Assembly: GCA_028703745.1 (NCBI GenBank) | Contig: JAQVME010000010.1 | Coordinates: 1 to 16,203, forward strand | From: Clostridia bacterium | GTDB taxonomy: Bacteria > Bacillota > Clostridia > Christensenellales > DTU072 | DNA length: 16,203 bases | Direction: 5' to 3' | Shown here: piece after piece, positions 6,372-13,751 of the stretch | Position numbering within the stretch: the stretch's first letter is position 1 | Layout: every line of letters begins with the position of its first letter | Program-made: the position numbers and the translations under genes | The notes under the pieces: generated by a model | Told to the model about the DNA's origin: nothing | The model's database searches: none | Seen by the model: only the letters and a program-made list of their open reading frames with translations

Positions 6372-7494
6372 CAAGCCCTCCATATATTCTCTTAAAAGTA
6401 TATTCAGCTGCGGCTTTATCCATACTCTGAACTTGCCTTAGATCTTCAAAGTCTGTGTCCTCGGAGAATGCCCCCAGCGTATCTTCTATGAGCCTCGGTA
6501 TATCGTAAAAGCCGATTTTGTCATCCAAATATGCTTTTACGGCAACCTCATTTGCACTATTCATAACACATCCGAAGCTATCGCAATGCCTTGAAACCTC
6601 TTTTGCTATTCTGAAGCACGGGAACCGGTGTTCGTCAATTTCGGAGAAATTCAGACTGCCTAGCGTAGCTAGGTCAAGCTCCGCCACTCCGCTCTCTTGC
6701 CTCATGGGGTAAGTGAGCGCAAGTTGTATTGGCAACGTCATATCCGGCATTGACAGCGCGGCAATAACGGAATTATCTTTCATTACGGCAAGCGCGTGTA
6801 CTATACTTTCTTTGTGTTGCACGGCGCGGATGTCACAGGTACCGAACAGATGCTTTGCCTCGATGATTTCCATGCCCTTATTCATTAGCGTGGCGCAGTC
6901 TATGGTCACCTTCTTGCCCATCTTCCAATTCGGGTGCATAAGAGCGTCCGCAGCCTTGGCATTCTTCAACTGATGATAAGTCAAATCCCTAAAAGCGCCT
7001 CCGGAGGCGGTGAGAACAATGGTCTTTAGATTGTGCTTTTCGTTTCCGATACACTGCCACACTGCGGAATGCTCGCTGTCGAGCGGTATTATTTGCGCGC
7101 CAGAGCTGTCCTTGATACTGTTTATGAGCGCGCCTGCCGCTACAAAGCTCTCCTTATTTGCCGTAGCAAGCGTTTTGCCTGCTTTTAGCGCCGCAAGACC
7201 GGGAGCAAGACCTGCTATACCGGCTATGCCGTTTATTACTATATCAATGTCGGCATAAACGTCGGAATCGGACAATATGTCGCGATATTCGCAGCGTAGT
7301 CCGTCCACATATAGCGCTTTCTTCGCCGCGCTAAGAGCGTACTTAGGCTTAAATTCGGCGGTCAATGCGTCAAGGTTGCCGCTGTCGTTTGCCAATATTA
7401 CGACCTCGAACAAATCTCTATAACGGCGAACAATGCTCAGCGCCGTAGAGCCTATGGAGCCTGTTGCTCCCAAAATCGCCAGTCTTTTTTTCAT
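6361..7494 (-). CDS. dxr: 1-deoxy-D-xylulose 5-phosphate reductoisomerase Dxr
   Basis: Dxr (IspC), 377 residues, converts DXP to methylerythritol 4-phosphate with NADPH, the committed MEP step. The NADPH-binding loop GATGSIG lies at about 9-15. ATANKESFV and the metal-binding PLDSEHSA (Asp139, Glu141) follow. ASGGAFRD, HPNWKMG (His187) and MNKGMEIIEA (Glu209) complete the active site and flexible loop, and SMPDMTLPIQLAL is the conserved dimer-side motif. The frame extends to a TTG at 7506, but the ATG at 7494 gives the expected family N-terminus MKKRLAILGATG. It sits one base after the cdsA stop (TAAGATG), with no clear ribosome site, so initiation is probably coupled to cdsA termination. The 3' end overlaps the rseP start. 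Confidence 0.96.
   Translation of the reverse strand: MKKRLAILGATGSIGSTALSIVRRYRDLFEVVILANDSGNLDALTAEFKPKYALSAAKKALYVDGLRCEYRDILSDSDVYADIDIVINGIAGIAGLAPGLAALKAGKTLATANKESFVAAGALINSIKDSSGAQIIPLDSEHSAVWQCIGNEKHNLKTIVLTASGGAFRDLTYHQLKNAKAADALMHPNWKMGKKVTIDCATLMNKGMEIIEAKHLFGTCDIRAVQHKESIVHALAVMKDNSVIAALSMPDMTLPIQLALTYPMRQESGVAELDLATLGSLNFSEIDEHRFPCFRIAKEVSRHCDSFGCVMNSANEVAVKAYLDDKIGFYDIPRLIEDTLGAFSEDTDFEDLRQVQSMDKAAAEYTFKRIYGGLDVI
6377..6381 (-). promoter_or_regulatory. Ribosome binding site deciding the rseP start
   Basis: GGAGG at 6381-6377 lies five bases before the ATG at 6371-6369. It overlaps the alternative ATG at 6383-6381, which itself lacks a well-placed site, so the downstream start is favoured. 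Confidence 0.65.
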
Positions 7495-7495
7495 C

Positions 7496-8329
7496 TTAGA
7501 ACACAAAGAACATAATAATGCTTATGACGGCAACGCTGAACAATACGGAATCTAATCTGTCCATTACTCCACCGTGCGCGCCCATCAGCGAGCCATAATC
7601 CTTAAGCCCAACTTCCCTTTTTATGCGGCTTGCCGCCAGGTCGCCAATTTCTGAAGCAATAGCCATACCGATACCTACGAAAATATAGTATAGATACGGA
7701 TATTTTGAAACCGACGAAAATGTGAACACGATGTATGCCGGAAAGGACAGCACCTCAAACAATGCATAGACCACTAATCCGCCTATTGCGCCTCCCAGCA
7801 CACCGAGTATACTGCCTGCATAAGTCTTTTTTGGGCTGATTTTTGGGAATATCTTCTTTTTTCCCCAGAAACTGCCGCCATAATATGCCACGGTATCGCA
7901 CATAAGCGCCGCGCTTATGGCGAAAAGCACGGGCAACATGCCGTAAAGATTGTTGAGGACAAATGCCAGTCCCATCATCAGCATGGGATAAATACATATC
8001 AAAATCGTAATAATAAAATCCGTAAAAGACTTCTTGCTGTTGAAGATATACACTACAAAAGCCGTAAGAAAGGTCAGCAAAAACGCAAAAAACAGTCCGG
8101 CATAATCGAAAAAATACGCCAGCGGGAATATTGAAACGCCCAGCACGATGAAGGCTATGCCGCTGGGGTGATAATTGAGTTTTTTCATTGCCGAATACAT
8201 TTCGTAAAGCGCAAGCACGGCAAAAACCAGCACTAAGCCGTCAAACACGAATCTGCTGAAGCTCGAAAGATACAGCATTAGTAGAAGAAATCCCAACAAA
8301 AATATACCGGTTAGCGTCCGTTTAAGCAT
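7496..8329 (-). CDS. cdsA: Phosphatidate cytidylyltransferase CdsA
   Basis: CdsA, 277 residues, makes CDP-diacylglycerol from phosphatidic acid and CTP at the cytoplasmic membrane, the branch point to phospholipids. Several hydrophobic segments are visible, from LTGIFLLGFLLLMLYL at the N-terminus to the last helix VAVISIIMFFVF. The family signature lies near the C-terminus: ASRIKREVGLKDYGSLMGAHGGVMDRLDS in two parts, with SRIKRE, LKD, HGG and DR all kept. The usual PGHGG is GAHGG here, a small departure. The ATG at 8329 has GGAGGC six bases upstream and overlaps the uppS end by eight bases. The uppS-cdsA-dxr order is the standard Bacillota arrangement and supports a shared envelope-lipid transcript. 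Confidence 0.95.
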   Translation of the reverse strand: MLKRTLTGIFLLGFLLLMLYLSSFSRFVFDGLVLVFAVLALYEMYSAMKKLNYHPSGIAFIVLGVSIFPLAYFFDYAGLFFAFLLTFLTAFVVYIFNSKKSFTDFIITILICIYPMLMMGLAFVLNNLYGMLPVLFAISAALMCDTVAYYGGSFWGKKKIFPKISPKKTYAGSILGVLGGAIGGLVVYALFEVLSFPAYIVFTFSSVSKYPYLYYIFVGIGMAIASEIGDLAASRIKREVGLKDYGSLMGAHGGVMDRLDSVLFSVAVISIIMFFVF

Positions 8330-9017
8330 TTATGCCTCCAAAATTCCTTTTTATACCCTCATATTCCTTTATTACGGCAATTATATCTTCCTTATCAAAA
8401 TCCGGCCATAGCTTGTGCGTAAAAAACAGCTCTGAATATGCCGTTTGGAGCGGCATAAAGTTTGATAGCCGCTTGTACCCGCCGTAGCGCAGCACAACAT
8501 CCGGATCGGGGATATTGATTGTATAAAGCTGACTTTTGAGCTCCTCAGCCGTTACGGGTGTGTCGTCAAGTCTGCGGTGCCTGTTCTTTATTATTTTGTT
8601 TACCGCCGCCGCAAGCTCTGCGTCGCCGCCGTAACCTATGGCAAAAATCAGCGTTTTTCCTTTGTTGTTCAAGGCGTTCTTGTTTATGTTGTTTATTATG
8701 TCCAATAGCTGTTCGGGCAAAAGCCGCATTTCGCCTATAAAGCGAACACGGTAGCCTCTTTCAACAACGGTTTTTGACACGTAATTTTGTAAAAAGTAGG
8801 CAATAATCCCGAGGATATTACCTACTTCCTGATTGTCTCTTTTTTGGTTATCTGTGCTAAAGGCATAAAACGTAGTATATTCGATATCAAGTTGGTCGGC
8901 TACGTCTATGGCTCTCAGCAGCGCTCTCGCCCCCGCCTCATGTCCGTCTGTGCGGGGCAACCCTTTTGCGGTCGCCCACCTGCCGTTGCCGTCCATAATT
9001 AATGCGAGGTGCTTCAC
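8322..9017 (-). CDS. uppS: Cis-prenyltransferase, undecaprenyl diphosphate synthase-like, with altered motifs
   Basis: A 231-residue cis-prenyltransferase at the uppS position. The family enzyme elongates farnesyl diphosphate with isopentenyl diphosphate to the C55 carrier for cell-wall synthesis. The catalytic Asp9 in LALIMDGNGRWA, the GH motif at 25-26, Arg60, RLSNF (Arg183, Ser185) and AYSE (Glu196) are kept. Several consensus motifs are changed. STENWxRP appears as STDNQKRD (54-61), so Trp becomes Gln and Pro becomes Asp. NYGGR appears as GYGGD. RTSGE appears as RYGGY (177-181), so the conserved Glu is lost. The start is GTG at 9017, six bases after the frr stop, with a weak AAGG upstream. 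No second uppS is visible here. It is probably functional, but substrate handling or chain length could differ. Confidence 0.92.
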   Translation of the reverse strand: MKHLALIMDGNGRWATAKGLPRTDGHEAGARALLRAIDVADQLDIEYTTFYAFSTDNQKRDNQEVGNILGIIAYFLQNYVSKTVVERGYRVRFIGEMRLLPEQLLDIINNINKNALNNKGKTLIFAIGYGGDAELAAAVNKIIKNRHRRLDDTPVTAEELKSQLYTINIPDPDVVLRYGGYKRLSNFMPLQTAYSELFFTHKLWPDFDKEDIIAVIKEYEGIKRNFGGINA

Positions 9018-9022
9018 GTGTG

Positions 9023-9598
9023 TTATACCTTCATTATTTCGGCTTCTTTGGCGGCGGCGATCCTGTCCGTCTCAGCGATTTGCGCAGTTACTTGCTTGTC
9101 CACGTCTTTTTCAAAGGTAGCCTGCATATCCTCGGTGAGAGAACCTGCCTTCTTGAGCTTTTTGCTCTCTTCGATAATATCTCTGCGGATATTTCTTATG
9201 GCTATTTTCGCCTTTTCGGAAAGCGTCTTGACTTCCTTTACAAGAGAGCGTCTTCTCTCCTCGTTGGGTTCGGGAAAAACAAGTCGAATAATCTTGCCAT
9301 CGTTCGACGGTGTAATGCCGATATTTGCATCAATAATGGCTTTTTCTACTTTCTTTATCATGCTGGCATCCCAAACAGTAATGCACAGCAGCCTAGCTTC
9401 CGGAATGGTTATGTTGGCAAGCTGGTTGATTTGTGTCGGCGCGCCATAATAATCAACGCTTATGCCGTCAAGAATATGCGAATTGGCTCTGCCTACCCTC
9501 ATACCGGTCAGTTCGTGCTGAAATGATGCCAGACTCTTGTCGGTTCTGTCGTTCAAATCCTCCGATAATATTTCTAATTCTTCGATTTCATAAGCCAT
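9023..9598 (-). CDS. frr: Ribosome recycling factor
   Basis: RRF, 191 residues, a few longer than the common 185. With EF-G it splits post-termination ribosomes. The two-domain pattern is visible: helix one ending ELTGMRVGRAN (about 30-40), the domain II beta region DGISVDYYGAPTQINQLANI, then ITPSNDGKIIRLVFPEPNEERRRSLVK (shown in family order, about 94-120). The long coiled C-terminal helices carry KIAIRNIRRDI. The ATG at 9598 has AGAGAGGT about eight bases upstream. A promoter lies at 9659-9631, so frr appears to lead the frr-uppS-cdsA-dxr-rseP-ispG unit instead of being read only from pyrH. Confidence 0.97.
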   Translation of the reverse strand: MAYEIEELEILSEDLNDRTDKSLASFQHELTGMRVGRANSHILDGISVDYYGAPTQINQLANITIPEARLLCITVWDASMIKKVEKAIIDANIGITPSNDGKIIRLVFPEPNEERRRSLVKEVKTLSEKAKIAIRNIRRDIIEESKKLKKAGSLTEDMQATFEKDVDKQVTAQIAETDRIAAAKEAEIMKV

Positions 9599-9630
9599 AA
9601 TTATACCTCTCTCAATGATTAACTAGTACT

Positions 9631-9659
9631 ATAATACCATAGGTGACACGTTTTTTCAA
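9631..9659 (-). promoter_or_regulatory. Putative sigma-A promoter upstream of frr
   Basis: TTGAAA (9659-9654) and TATTAT (9636-9631) are separated by exactly 17 bases, with TG one base before the -10 (TGGTATTAT). The predicted start near 9624 gives a leader of about 26 nt. It lies in the 146-base gap between pyrH and frr, just downstream of the 9671-9702 hairpin. Five of six bases match consensus in each hexamer, the best promoter in the window. Confidence 0.72.
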
Positions 9660-9670
9660 GCATTTTTGTT

Positions 9671-9702
9671 TTCAATAGCGCGCGTAAGGGCGCGCTATTG
9701 AA
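9671..9702 (-). terminator. Perfect 13-bp hairpin after pyrH, atypical terminator without U-tract
   Basis: Arms 9671-9683 (TTCAATAGCGCGC) and 9690-9702 (GCGCGCTATTGAA) pair perfectly with a six-base loop. The hairpin begins about 43 bases after the pyrH stop and ends about 12 bases before the frr -35. Neither strand shows a U-run after the stem: the minus strand continues AACAAAAATG. Termination or 3'-end protection of the pyrH transcript is inferred from position only. Confidence 0.55.
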
Positions 9703-9744
9703 CTCACTTATACGAAAATATGTTTGATGAAAAACGGTTTCAGG

Positions 9745-10443
9745 TCAATCCGCAATTAAGGTTCCTATTGTTTCGCCTTTTATTACGCGCACAATACTGT
9801 TTTCTTCGTTAAGACCGAACGCTATTATGGGTATTTTGTTTTCTCGGCAAAGGTTTACCGCCGTGGTATCCATTGCGTTCAAATCGGATTTAATAAAATC
9901 AAAGAAGGATATTTTGTCGAATTTTTTGGCGCTCGGGTTCTTCTTCGGGTCACAGTCGTATATTCCGTCGACATTCTTTGCAAGAAGTAAGACGTCAGCT
10001 TGTATTTCTGCCGCGCGCAGCGCCGCTCCGGTATCCGTTGAAAAATACGGGTTGCCTGTGCCGCAAGCAAAAATGACGACTCTGCCTTTTTCAAAGTGGC
10101 GAAGCGCTCTGCGAAGTATATACGGCTCTGCTACCCGCGTAATGGTAAGAGCGGTCTGCACCCTTGTGGCTACTCCCTTCTGCTCAAGCGCGTCTTGCAG
10201 GGCAAGCGCGTTGATAACCGTGGCAAGCATTCCCATGTGGTCTGCGGTGGTTCTGTCCATATTCGTGCCCTGACGTCCGCGCCAAAAGTTGCCGCCGCCT
10301 ATAACGATGCCTACCTGCACGCCCATTTCTACGACCTTTGAGATCTGCTCGATAACATTGTCAATTACTTCGGCGTTTATGCCAAAGCCCTGCGCTCCGC
10401 TCAAAGCCTCGCCGCTTAATTTTATTAATACTCTATTATACAT
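9745..10443 (-). CDS. pyrH: Uridylate kinase PyrH
   Basis: Bacterial UMP kinase, 232 residues, of the amino-acid-kinase fold. It phosphorylates UMP to UDP and acts as a hexamer in pyrimidine nucleotide synthesis. Motifs in order: VLIKLSGEAL (5-14), VIGGGNFWRGR (47-57), the DRTTADHMGM segment (63-72), GTGNPYFSTDT (128-138) and LAKNVDGIYDCDP (154-166), which together form the phosphate, UMP and ATP sites. The ATG at 10443 follows an AGAGGTGA ribosome site. The gene lies between an intrinsic terminator after tsf and a hairpin before frr. I see no convincing promoter of its own, so it is probably expressed by read-through from rpsB-tsf. Confidence 0.97.
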   Translation of the reverse strand: MYNRVLIKLSGEALSGAQGFGINAEVIDNVIEQISKVVEMGVQVGIVIGGGNFWRGRQGTNMDRTTADHMGMLATVINALALQDALEQKGVATRVQTALTITRVAEPYILRRALRHFEKGRVVIFACGTGNPYFSTDTGAALRAAEIQADVLLLAKNVDGIYDCDPKKNPSAKKFDKISFFDFIKSDLNAMDTTAVNLCRENKIPIIAFGLNEENSIVRVIKGETIGTLIAD

Positions 10444-10462
10444 ATAATTTCACCTCTTGCGT

Positions 10463-10494
10463 TTATAAAAGAAAAGGCACTGCCGTGTGCCTTT
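10463..10494 (-). terminator. Intrinsic terminator between tsf and pyrH
   Basis: On the minus strand AAAGGCAC (10494-10487) pairs with GTGCCTTT (10480-10473) around a six-base loop. The T-rich tail TCTTTTATAAA follows directly. It begins nine bases after the tsf stop, a classic stem plus U-tract layout. pyrH lies just beyond and lacks a clear promoter, so the stop is probably partial and lowers pyrH expression relative to rpsB-tsf. Confidence 0.75.
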
Positions 10495-10503
10495 CCGATG
10501 TCG

Positions 10504-11181
10504 TTATTTGTTCAGGTTGTCCTGCATCTTTTGCATTTGAGCGTTGATTTCTTCTGCGAAATTGTCTTCCTTCTTTTGCAATCCTTCACCCATCTCGTAT
10601 CTAACGAACCTTCTTATCGAAATCTTTTCGCCGATGGCGCTTATTGCCTCGGTGAGAAGATTTGATATCGTCTTGGTATTGTCTTTTACGTAGATTTGTT
10701 CCATAAGGCAGTTTTCTTGGTAATACTTCTGAATTCTGCCCTCCACCATCTTCTCAATAATTGCAAGGGGTTTGGGTCTTTCTTCATTGAGCGCCTGCGC
10801 CTTGAGAATTTCTTTTTCTTTTTCGATTTCTTCGGCGGGGACCTCTTCCTTGTTTACGCAGGAAGGCTTAGCGGCAGCTATTTGAAGCGCCACATTGTGC
10901 ACGAACTCCTTGAATAAATCTCCGCGAGCCACAAAATCTGTCTCACAGTTGACTTCGACTATAACGCCTATTTTGCCGCCCAGATGAATATAAGCGTCCA
11001 CAATACCTTGTGAGGCTATTCTGCCGGCCTTTTTTGCGGCGGTGGCTATGCCTTTCTCTCTGAGGAATTCGATAGCCTTATCTATATTTCCGTCGGTTTC
11101 GGTCAGGGCTTTTTTGCAGTCCATCATGCCGACGCCTGTTCTTGTTCTCAGGTCTTGAATGTCTTTTGCGGTAAATGCCAT
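10504..11181 (-). CDS. tsf: Elongation factor Ts
   Basis: EF-Ts, 225 residues, the guanine nucleotide exchange factor for EF-Tu. The N-terminal UBA-like domain reads IQDLRTRTGVGMMDCKKAL (about 8-26). The core has the EF-Tu-contacting motif ETDFVARGDLF (about 80-90), including the Thr-Asp-Phe that disturbs the Mg/GDP site. The protein is shorter than the 280-290 residue Escherichia and Bacillus forms, so part of the second core subdomain and coiled-coil region is reduced. Shortened EF-Ts proteins are known in other bacteria. It ends with a Gln/Lys-rich helix (INAQMQKMQDNLNK). The ATG at 11181 follows AGGAGGA. rpsB ends 18 bases upstream and a terminator follows the stop. Confidence 0.96.
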   Translation of the reverse strand: MAFTAKDIQDLRTRTGVGMMDCKKALTETDGNIDKAIEFLREKGIATAAKKAGRIASQGIVDAYIHLGGKIGVIVEVNCETDFVARGDLFKEFVHNVALQIAAAKPSCVNKEEVPAEEIEKEKEILKAQALNEERPKPLAIIEKMVEGRIQKYYQENCLMEQIYVKDNTKTISNLLTEAISAIGEKISIRRFVRYEMGEGLQKKEDNFAEEINAQMQKMQDNLNK

Positions 11182-11199
11182 ATTTTGGTTCCTCCTATA

Positions 11200-11973
11200 T
11201 TATTCTTCGACAGCGGTCTCTACGACTGCATCAACTGCGGGTTCGGAAACGGCAACAACTTCTTCAGTCATGCCCTTATCGACTTCTATCGTGCCTTCCT
11301 TCGCCTCGATAATTGCGTTTGCGACAACGCCTGAGATTAGTTTTATGGCGCGTATAGCATCATCGTTGCCGGGTATGGGATAATCCACCTCTTCGGGGTC
11401 ACAGTTTGTGTCTACAAGCGCTATTATGGGTATGCCCAGCAGTCTTGCTTCTTTTATGGCGATATGCTCAACCTTGAGGTCAACTACGAACAAAGCGCCG
11501 GGCAGGTCGCGCATATTCTTGATGCCGCCCAGATTCTTCTCGAGCACGTCTCTTTCGGCCTTGAGCTTGATTACTTCTTTCTTGGGAAGCAAATCGAACT
11601 CTCCGATTTGTTCTTGTTGGTTGAGTCTGTTCAGCTTGTCTATTCTTGTGCGTATGGTCTTGAAATTGGTCAAAGTGCCGCCCAGCCATCTCTGGTTCAT
11701 ATAGAACATTCCGCACCTCTGCGCTTCTTGTTCGATAGCTTCCTTGGCTTGCTTCTTCTTTCCGACGAACAGCACAGACTTGCCCGATGCGGCGATACTC
11801 TTTATGAAGTTGTACGCCTCTTCGATAGCCCTGACTGTTTCTTCAAGATTTATTATGTGAACGTCGTTTCTGGAGCCGAAAATGAACTTCGCCATCTTGG
11901 GGTTCCACTTCTTGGTTTGGTGTCCGAAATGTACACCTGCTTCTAAGAGCTCTTTCATTGAAATTACTGCCAT
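11200..11973 (-). CDS. rpsB: Small ribosomal subunit protein S2
   Basis: Ribosomal protein S2, 257 residues, a late-assembling protein on the 30S back side. The N-terminus MAVISMKELLEAGVHFGHQT is the family standard. Other signatures are FGSRNDVHIINLEET, VGKKKQA, MNQRWLGGTLTNF, LPGALFVVDLKVEHIAI and DTNCDPEEVDYPIPGNDDA. The last 30 residues are an acidic tail rich in Glu, Val and Ala. The open frame extends upstream to about 12018, but the ATG at 11973 has a strong AAGGAGGA ten bases upstream and matches the conserved start. It is first in the rpsB-tsf unit, behind a promoter at 12110-12082 and a leader of about 100 nt. Confidence 0.98.
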   Translation of the reverse strand: MAVISMKELLEAGVHFGHQTKKWNPKMAKFIFGSRNDVHIINLEETVRAIEEAYNFIKSIAASGKSVLFVGKKKQAKEAIEQEAQRCGMFYMNQRWLGGTLTNFKTIRTRIDKLNRLNQQEQIGEFDLLPKKEVIKLKAERDVLEKNLGGIKNMRDLPGALFVVDLKVEHIAIKEARLLGIPIIALVDTNCDPEEVDYPIPGNDDAIRAIKLISGVVANAIIEAKEGTIEVDKGMTEEVVAVSEPAVDAVVETAVEE

Positions 11974-12075
11974 AGTAAAAAAATCCTCCTTGTTTGTATC
12001 TTCCCCGTGCTTCTTCAAAGGTGAAAATCCTCGTCGGACAACAATCCCTTCTCTGCATTCGGGTGTATAATGGCT
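11974..12075 (-). promoter_or_regulatory. rpsB 5' leader, possible control region
   Basis: About 100 nt lie between the predicted transcription start (near 12075) and the rpsB ATG. That is long compared with the roughly 26-nt frr leader. Ribosomal protein operons are often autoregulated through such leaders. I see no strong perfect stem and no recognisable T-box or riboswitch core, so regulation is only a possibility. Confidence 0.35.
11984..11991 (-). promoter_or_regulatory. Ribosome binding site deciding the rpsB start
   Basis: AAGGAGGA at 11991-11984 lies ten bases before the ATG at 11973. It sits inside the longer in-frame extension, which argues against any start upstream of it. Confidence 0.85.
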
Positions 12076-12081
12076 TTTATT

Positions 12082-12110
12082 ATATTATCATATTTCAAAG
12101 CCTTTGGCAA
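12082..12110 (-). promoter_or_regulatory. Putative sigma-A promoter for rpsB-tsf(-pyrH)
   Basis: TTGCCA (12110-12105) and TAATAT (12087-12082) are separated by 17 bases, with the extended -10 TGATAATAT. The block TATGATAATAT is identical to the one in the rimP promoter. The -35 begins 28 bases after the stop codon of the upstream LRR gene. Confidence 0.7.
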
Positions 12111-12137
12111 TGTTTTTTGATAACATTTTTGTAATAT

Positions 12138-13751
12138 TTATGCCTCCTGAACAGTTATTACGTGAGTTCCGACAGATATTATTGCGTTATTTATGACAAC
12201 GTATACTCGGAAACTTCCGGCGATGGATGGCATTGTTATGACTAAGTTGTTAAAATCGCCTACGAGCATCGACACGGCGTCTATTTGGAGCTGCTCGAAA
12301 GTGCTTATGCCGCTTGCTGCAATATATACGGTTATTCCGTCGCCGACAGCGTCCGTCATAGCTACATTTTCTCCAACCTCGTATTCTCTTTGCGAAATCA
12401 ATACGTCGGACATCTGTGAAAGCGCGAAGGTTCTGTCGTCATATTTGTTCCAATTGTCAGCAGCTTTGTAAATTAGCAACGCTTCATCGCTTACATATAC
12501 CTTTAGGGTAGAGCGGTACAGTCCTTCCGAACCCAGACGGGGCGGCGTGGAGCCCTTCATTATCATTATTTCTAGCGACATACAGTCGTTGAAAATGTTG
12601 TTACCCATTTGCGTAACGCTAAAGGGTATGGTTATATTTACTATTCTGGCGCAGTAAGCGAAAGCATAATCACCGACAGACAGCAAGCCTGCGGAAAGAG
12701 TGACGTTTTCGAGCGCAACGCAATTAATAAACGCAGAATTACCAATACTTTTTACGCTTGCCGGCACTGCAATACTTGTCAATGCAGAGCAATTCTCAAA
12801 AGCGCTGTTACCTATGCCTAAAAGCCCGTCGGGCAAAGTAACGCTGCTCAAAGATACGCATTTTGCAAAGGCGAAATCAAGTAGATATTTTAGGTTGACG
12901 CCTCCGCTGACTTGGGTAATGGCAGTATTGAATGCATAGCTTCTTATGGCGGTGACCGGCTTTTCGTTGAGCTCGGACGGAATGACAATCTCAGTAGCCG
13001 CGCCTTTATAATATATTATTTCATAGCCGCCGTCTTGTTCTGCCACGATATAATCTTCGTAAATACCGTCATAGGGCTTTATGTTGTCGGAGATATAACT
13101 CCAAACGTCGGCAACGAGATATTCTGATAATAGCGCGCGCGGCACATAAATATCAGGCAGAGTGCCATTATTCTTGTGAAGCAAAAGTAGATCAATAATA
13201 TCCATTACGCCGGTAACTGTGACAGGAACGCCATGCGCGTCAACTGAATCGTAGGAATATGCGCAGCTACCCTTTAGTTGCACAGGCGAAACGTTCAGGA
13301 CTATTTTTGAAGCTACGGTAAATATGCCGGCAATATTCTCCATTAGTGTCGCCGCTTCATCTATAAATATGGTATTTATTAGGCGTTCGCCGTCCTGCAT
13401 ATGATTGCCAAAAGCAAACTGGGCTATGGTCTTAATTGAAGAAGGAAGCTGCAAGGATATTAAACCCGACTGCAAGGCGAACGCATACGGTGTAACGCTT
13501 ACCGTACCCTCTCTCAATACGATTTCGGAATTGCTGTCCATTTGGTCCTTTACTGCATACGCTATATTTCCAATATATATAACTTCGGCGCTGGACGCAT
13601 CGTTGTATATAGTATCGTCGTACCATGGGACGTTTTGGAAGGCGTTCTGACCAATGTACTTCAGCTTGTTTTCGTTCTCAAAAACTATCGTTTCAAGGGC
13701 TGCGCAATTTGCGAAAGCGTTTTCTTCGATTCGCTCCAGACCGTCGGGCAA
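12138..13751 (-). CDS. BspA-type leucine-rich-repeat protein, 3' part of a frameshifted gene
   Basis: This 537-codon frame is the downstream part of the large LRR gene. Its first codon is a TTG that reads LPDGLERIEENAFANC, the second half of a repeat, so it is not a natural start and has no signal peptide. Repeats of the LRR_5/BspA type (about 23 residues, pattern LxxIxxxAFxxCxxLxxVxLP) fill residues 1-115 and 260-395. IYVPRALLSEYLVADVW (about 201-217) and KVYVSDEALLIYKAADNW (417-434) are the linkers that close each LRR block. A new block opens at GIYEDYIVAEQDGGYEIIYYKG (shown as context, about 229-250). The last 85 residues form a repeat-free beta-rich domain, with no LPXTG motif, SLH domain or membrane anchor. 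A surface or secreted adhesin-like role is inferred from BspA relatives. Confidence 0.85.
   Translation of the reverse strand: MPDGLERIEENAFANCAALETIVFENENKLKYIGQNAFQNVPWYDDTIYNDASSAEVIYIGNIAYAVKDQMDSNSEIVLREGTVSVTPYAFALQSGLISLQLPSSIKTIAQFAFGNHMQDGERLINTIFIDEAATLMENIAGIFTVASKIVLNVSPVQLKGSCAYSYDSVDAHGVPVTVTGVMDIIDLLLLHKNNGTLPDIYVPRALLSEYLVADVWSYISDNIKPYDGIYEDYIVAEQDGGYEIIYYKGAATEIVIPSELNEKPVTAIRSYAFNTAITQVSGGVNLKYLLDFAFAKCVSLSSVTLPDGLLGIGNSAFENCSALTSIAVPASVKSIGNSAFINCVALENVTLSAGLLSVGDYAFAYCARIVNITIPFSVTQMGNNIFNDCMSLEIMIMKGSTPPRLGSEGLYRSTLKVYVSDEALLIYKAADNWNKYDDRTFALSQMSDVLISQREYEVGENVAMTDAVGDGITVYIAASGISTFEQLQIDAVSMLVGDFNNLVITMPSIAGSFRVYVVINNAIISVGTHVITVQEA

Noticed and set aside
11974..12058. 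Short leader ORF or riboswitch in the rpsB leader
   Set aside because: An out-of-frame ORF beginning at 12058 runs into rpsB with no ribosome site, and no conserved T-box or riboswitch core was recognised.
12109..12127. Hairpin between the LRR gene stop and the rpsB promoter
   Set aside because: A six-pair AT-rich stem (AATGTT/AACATT) with no T-run in the minus-strand direction; not a credible terminator for the LRR gene.
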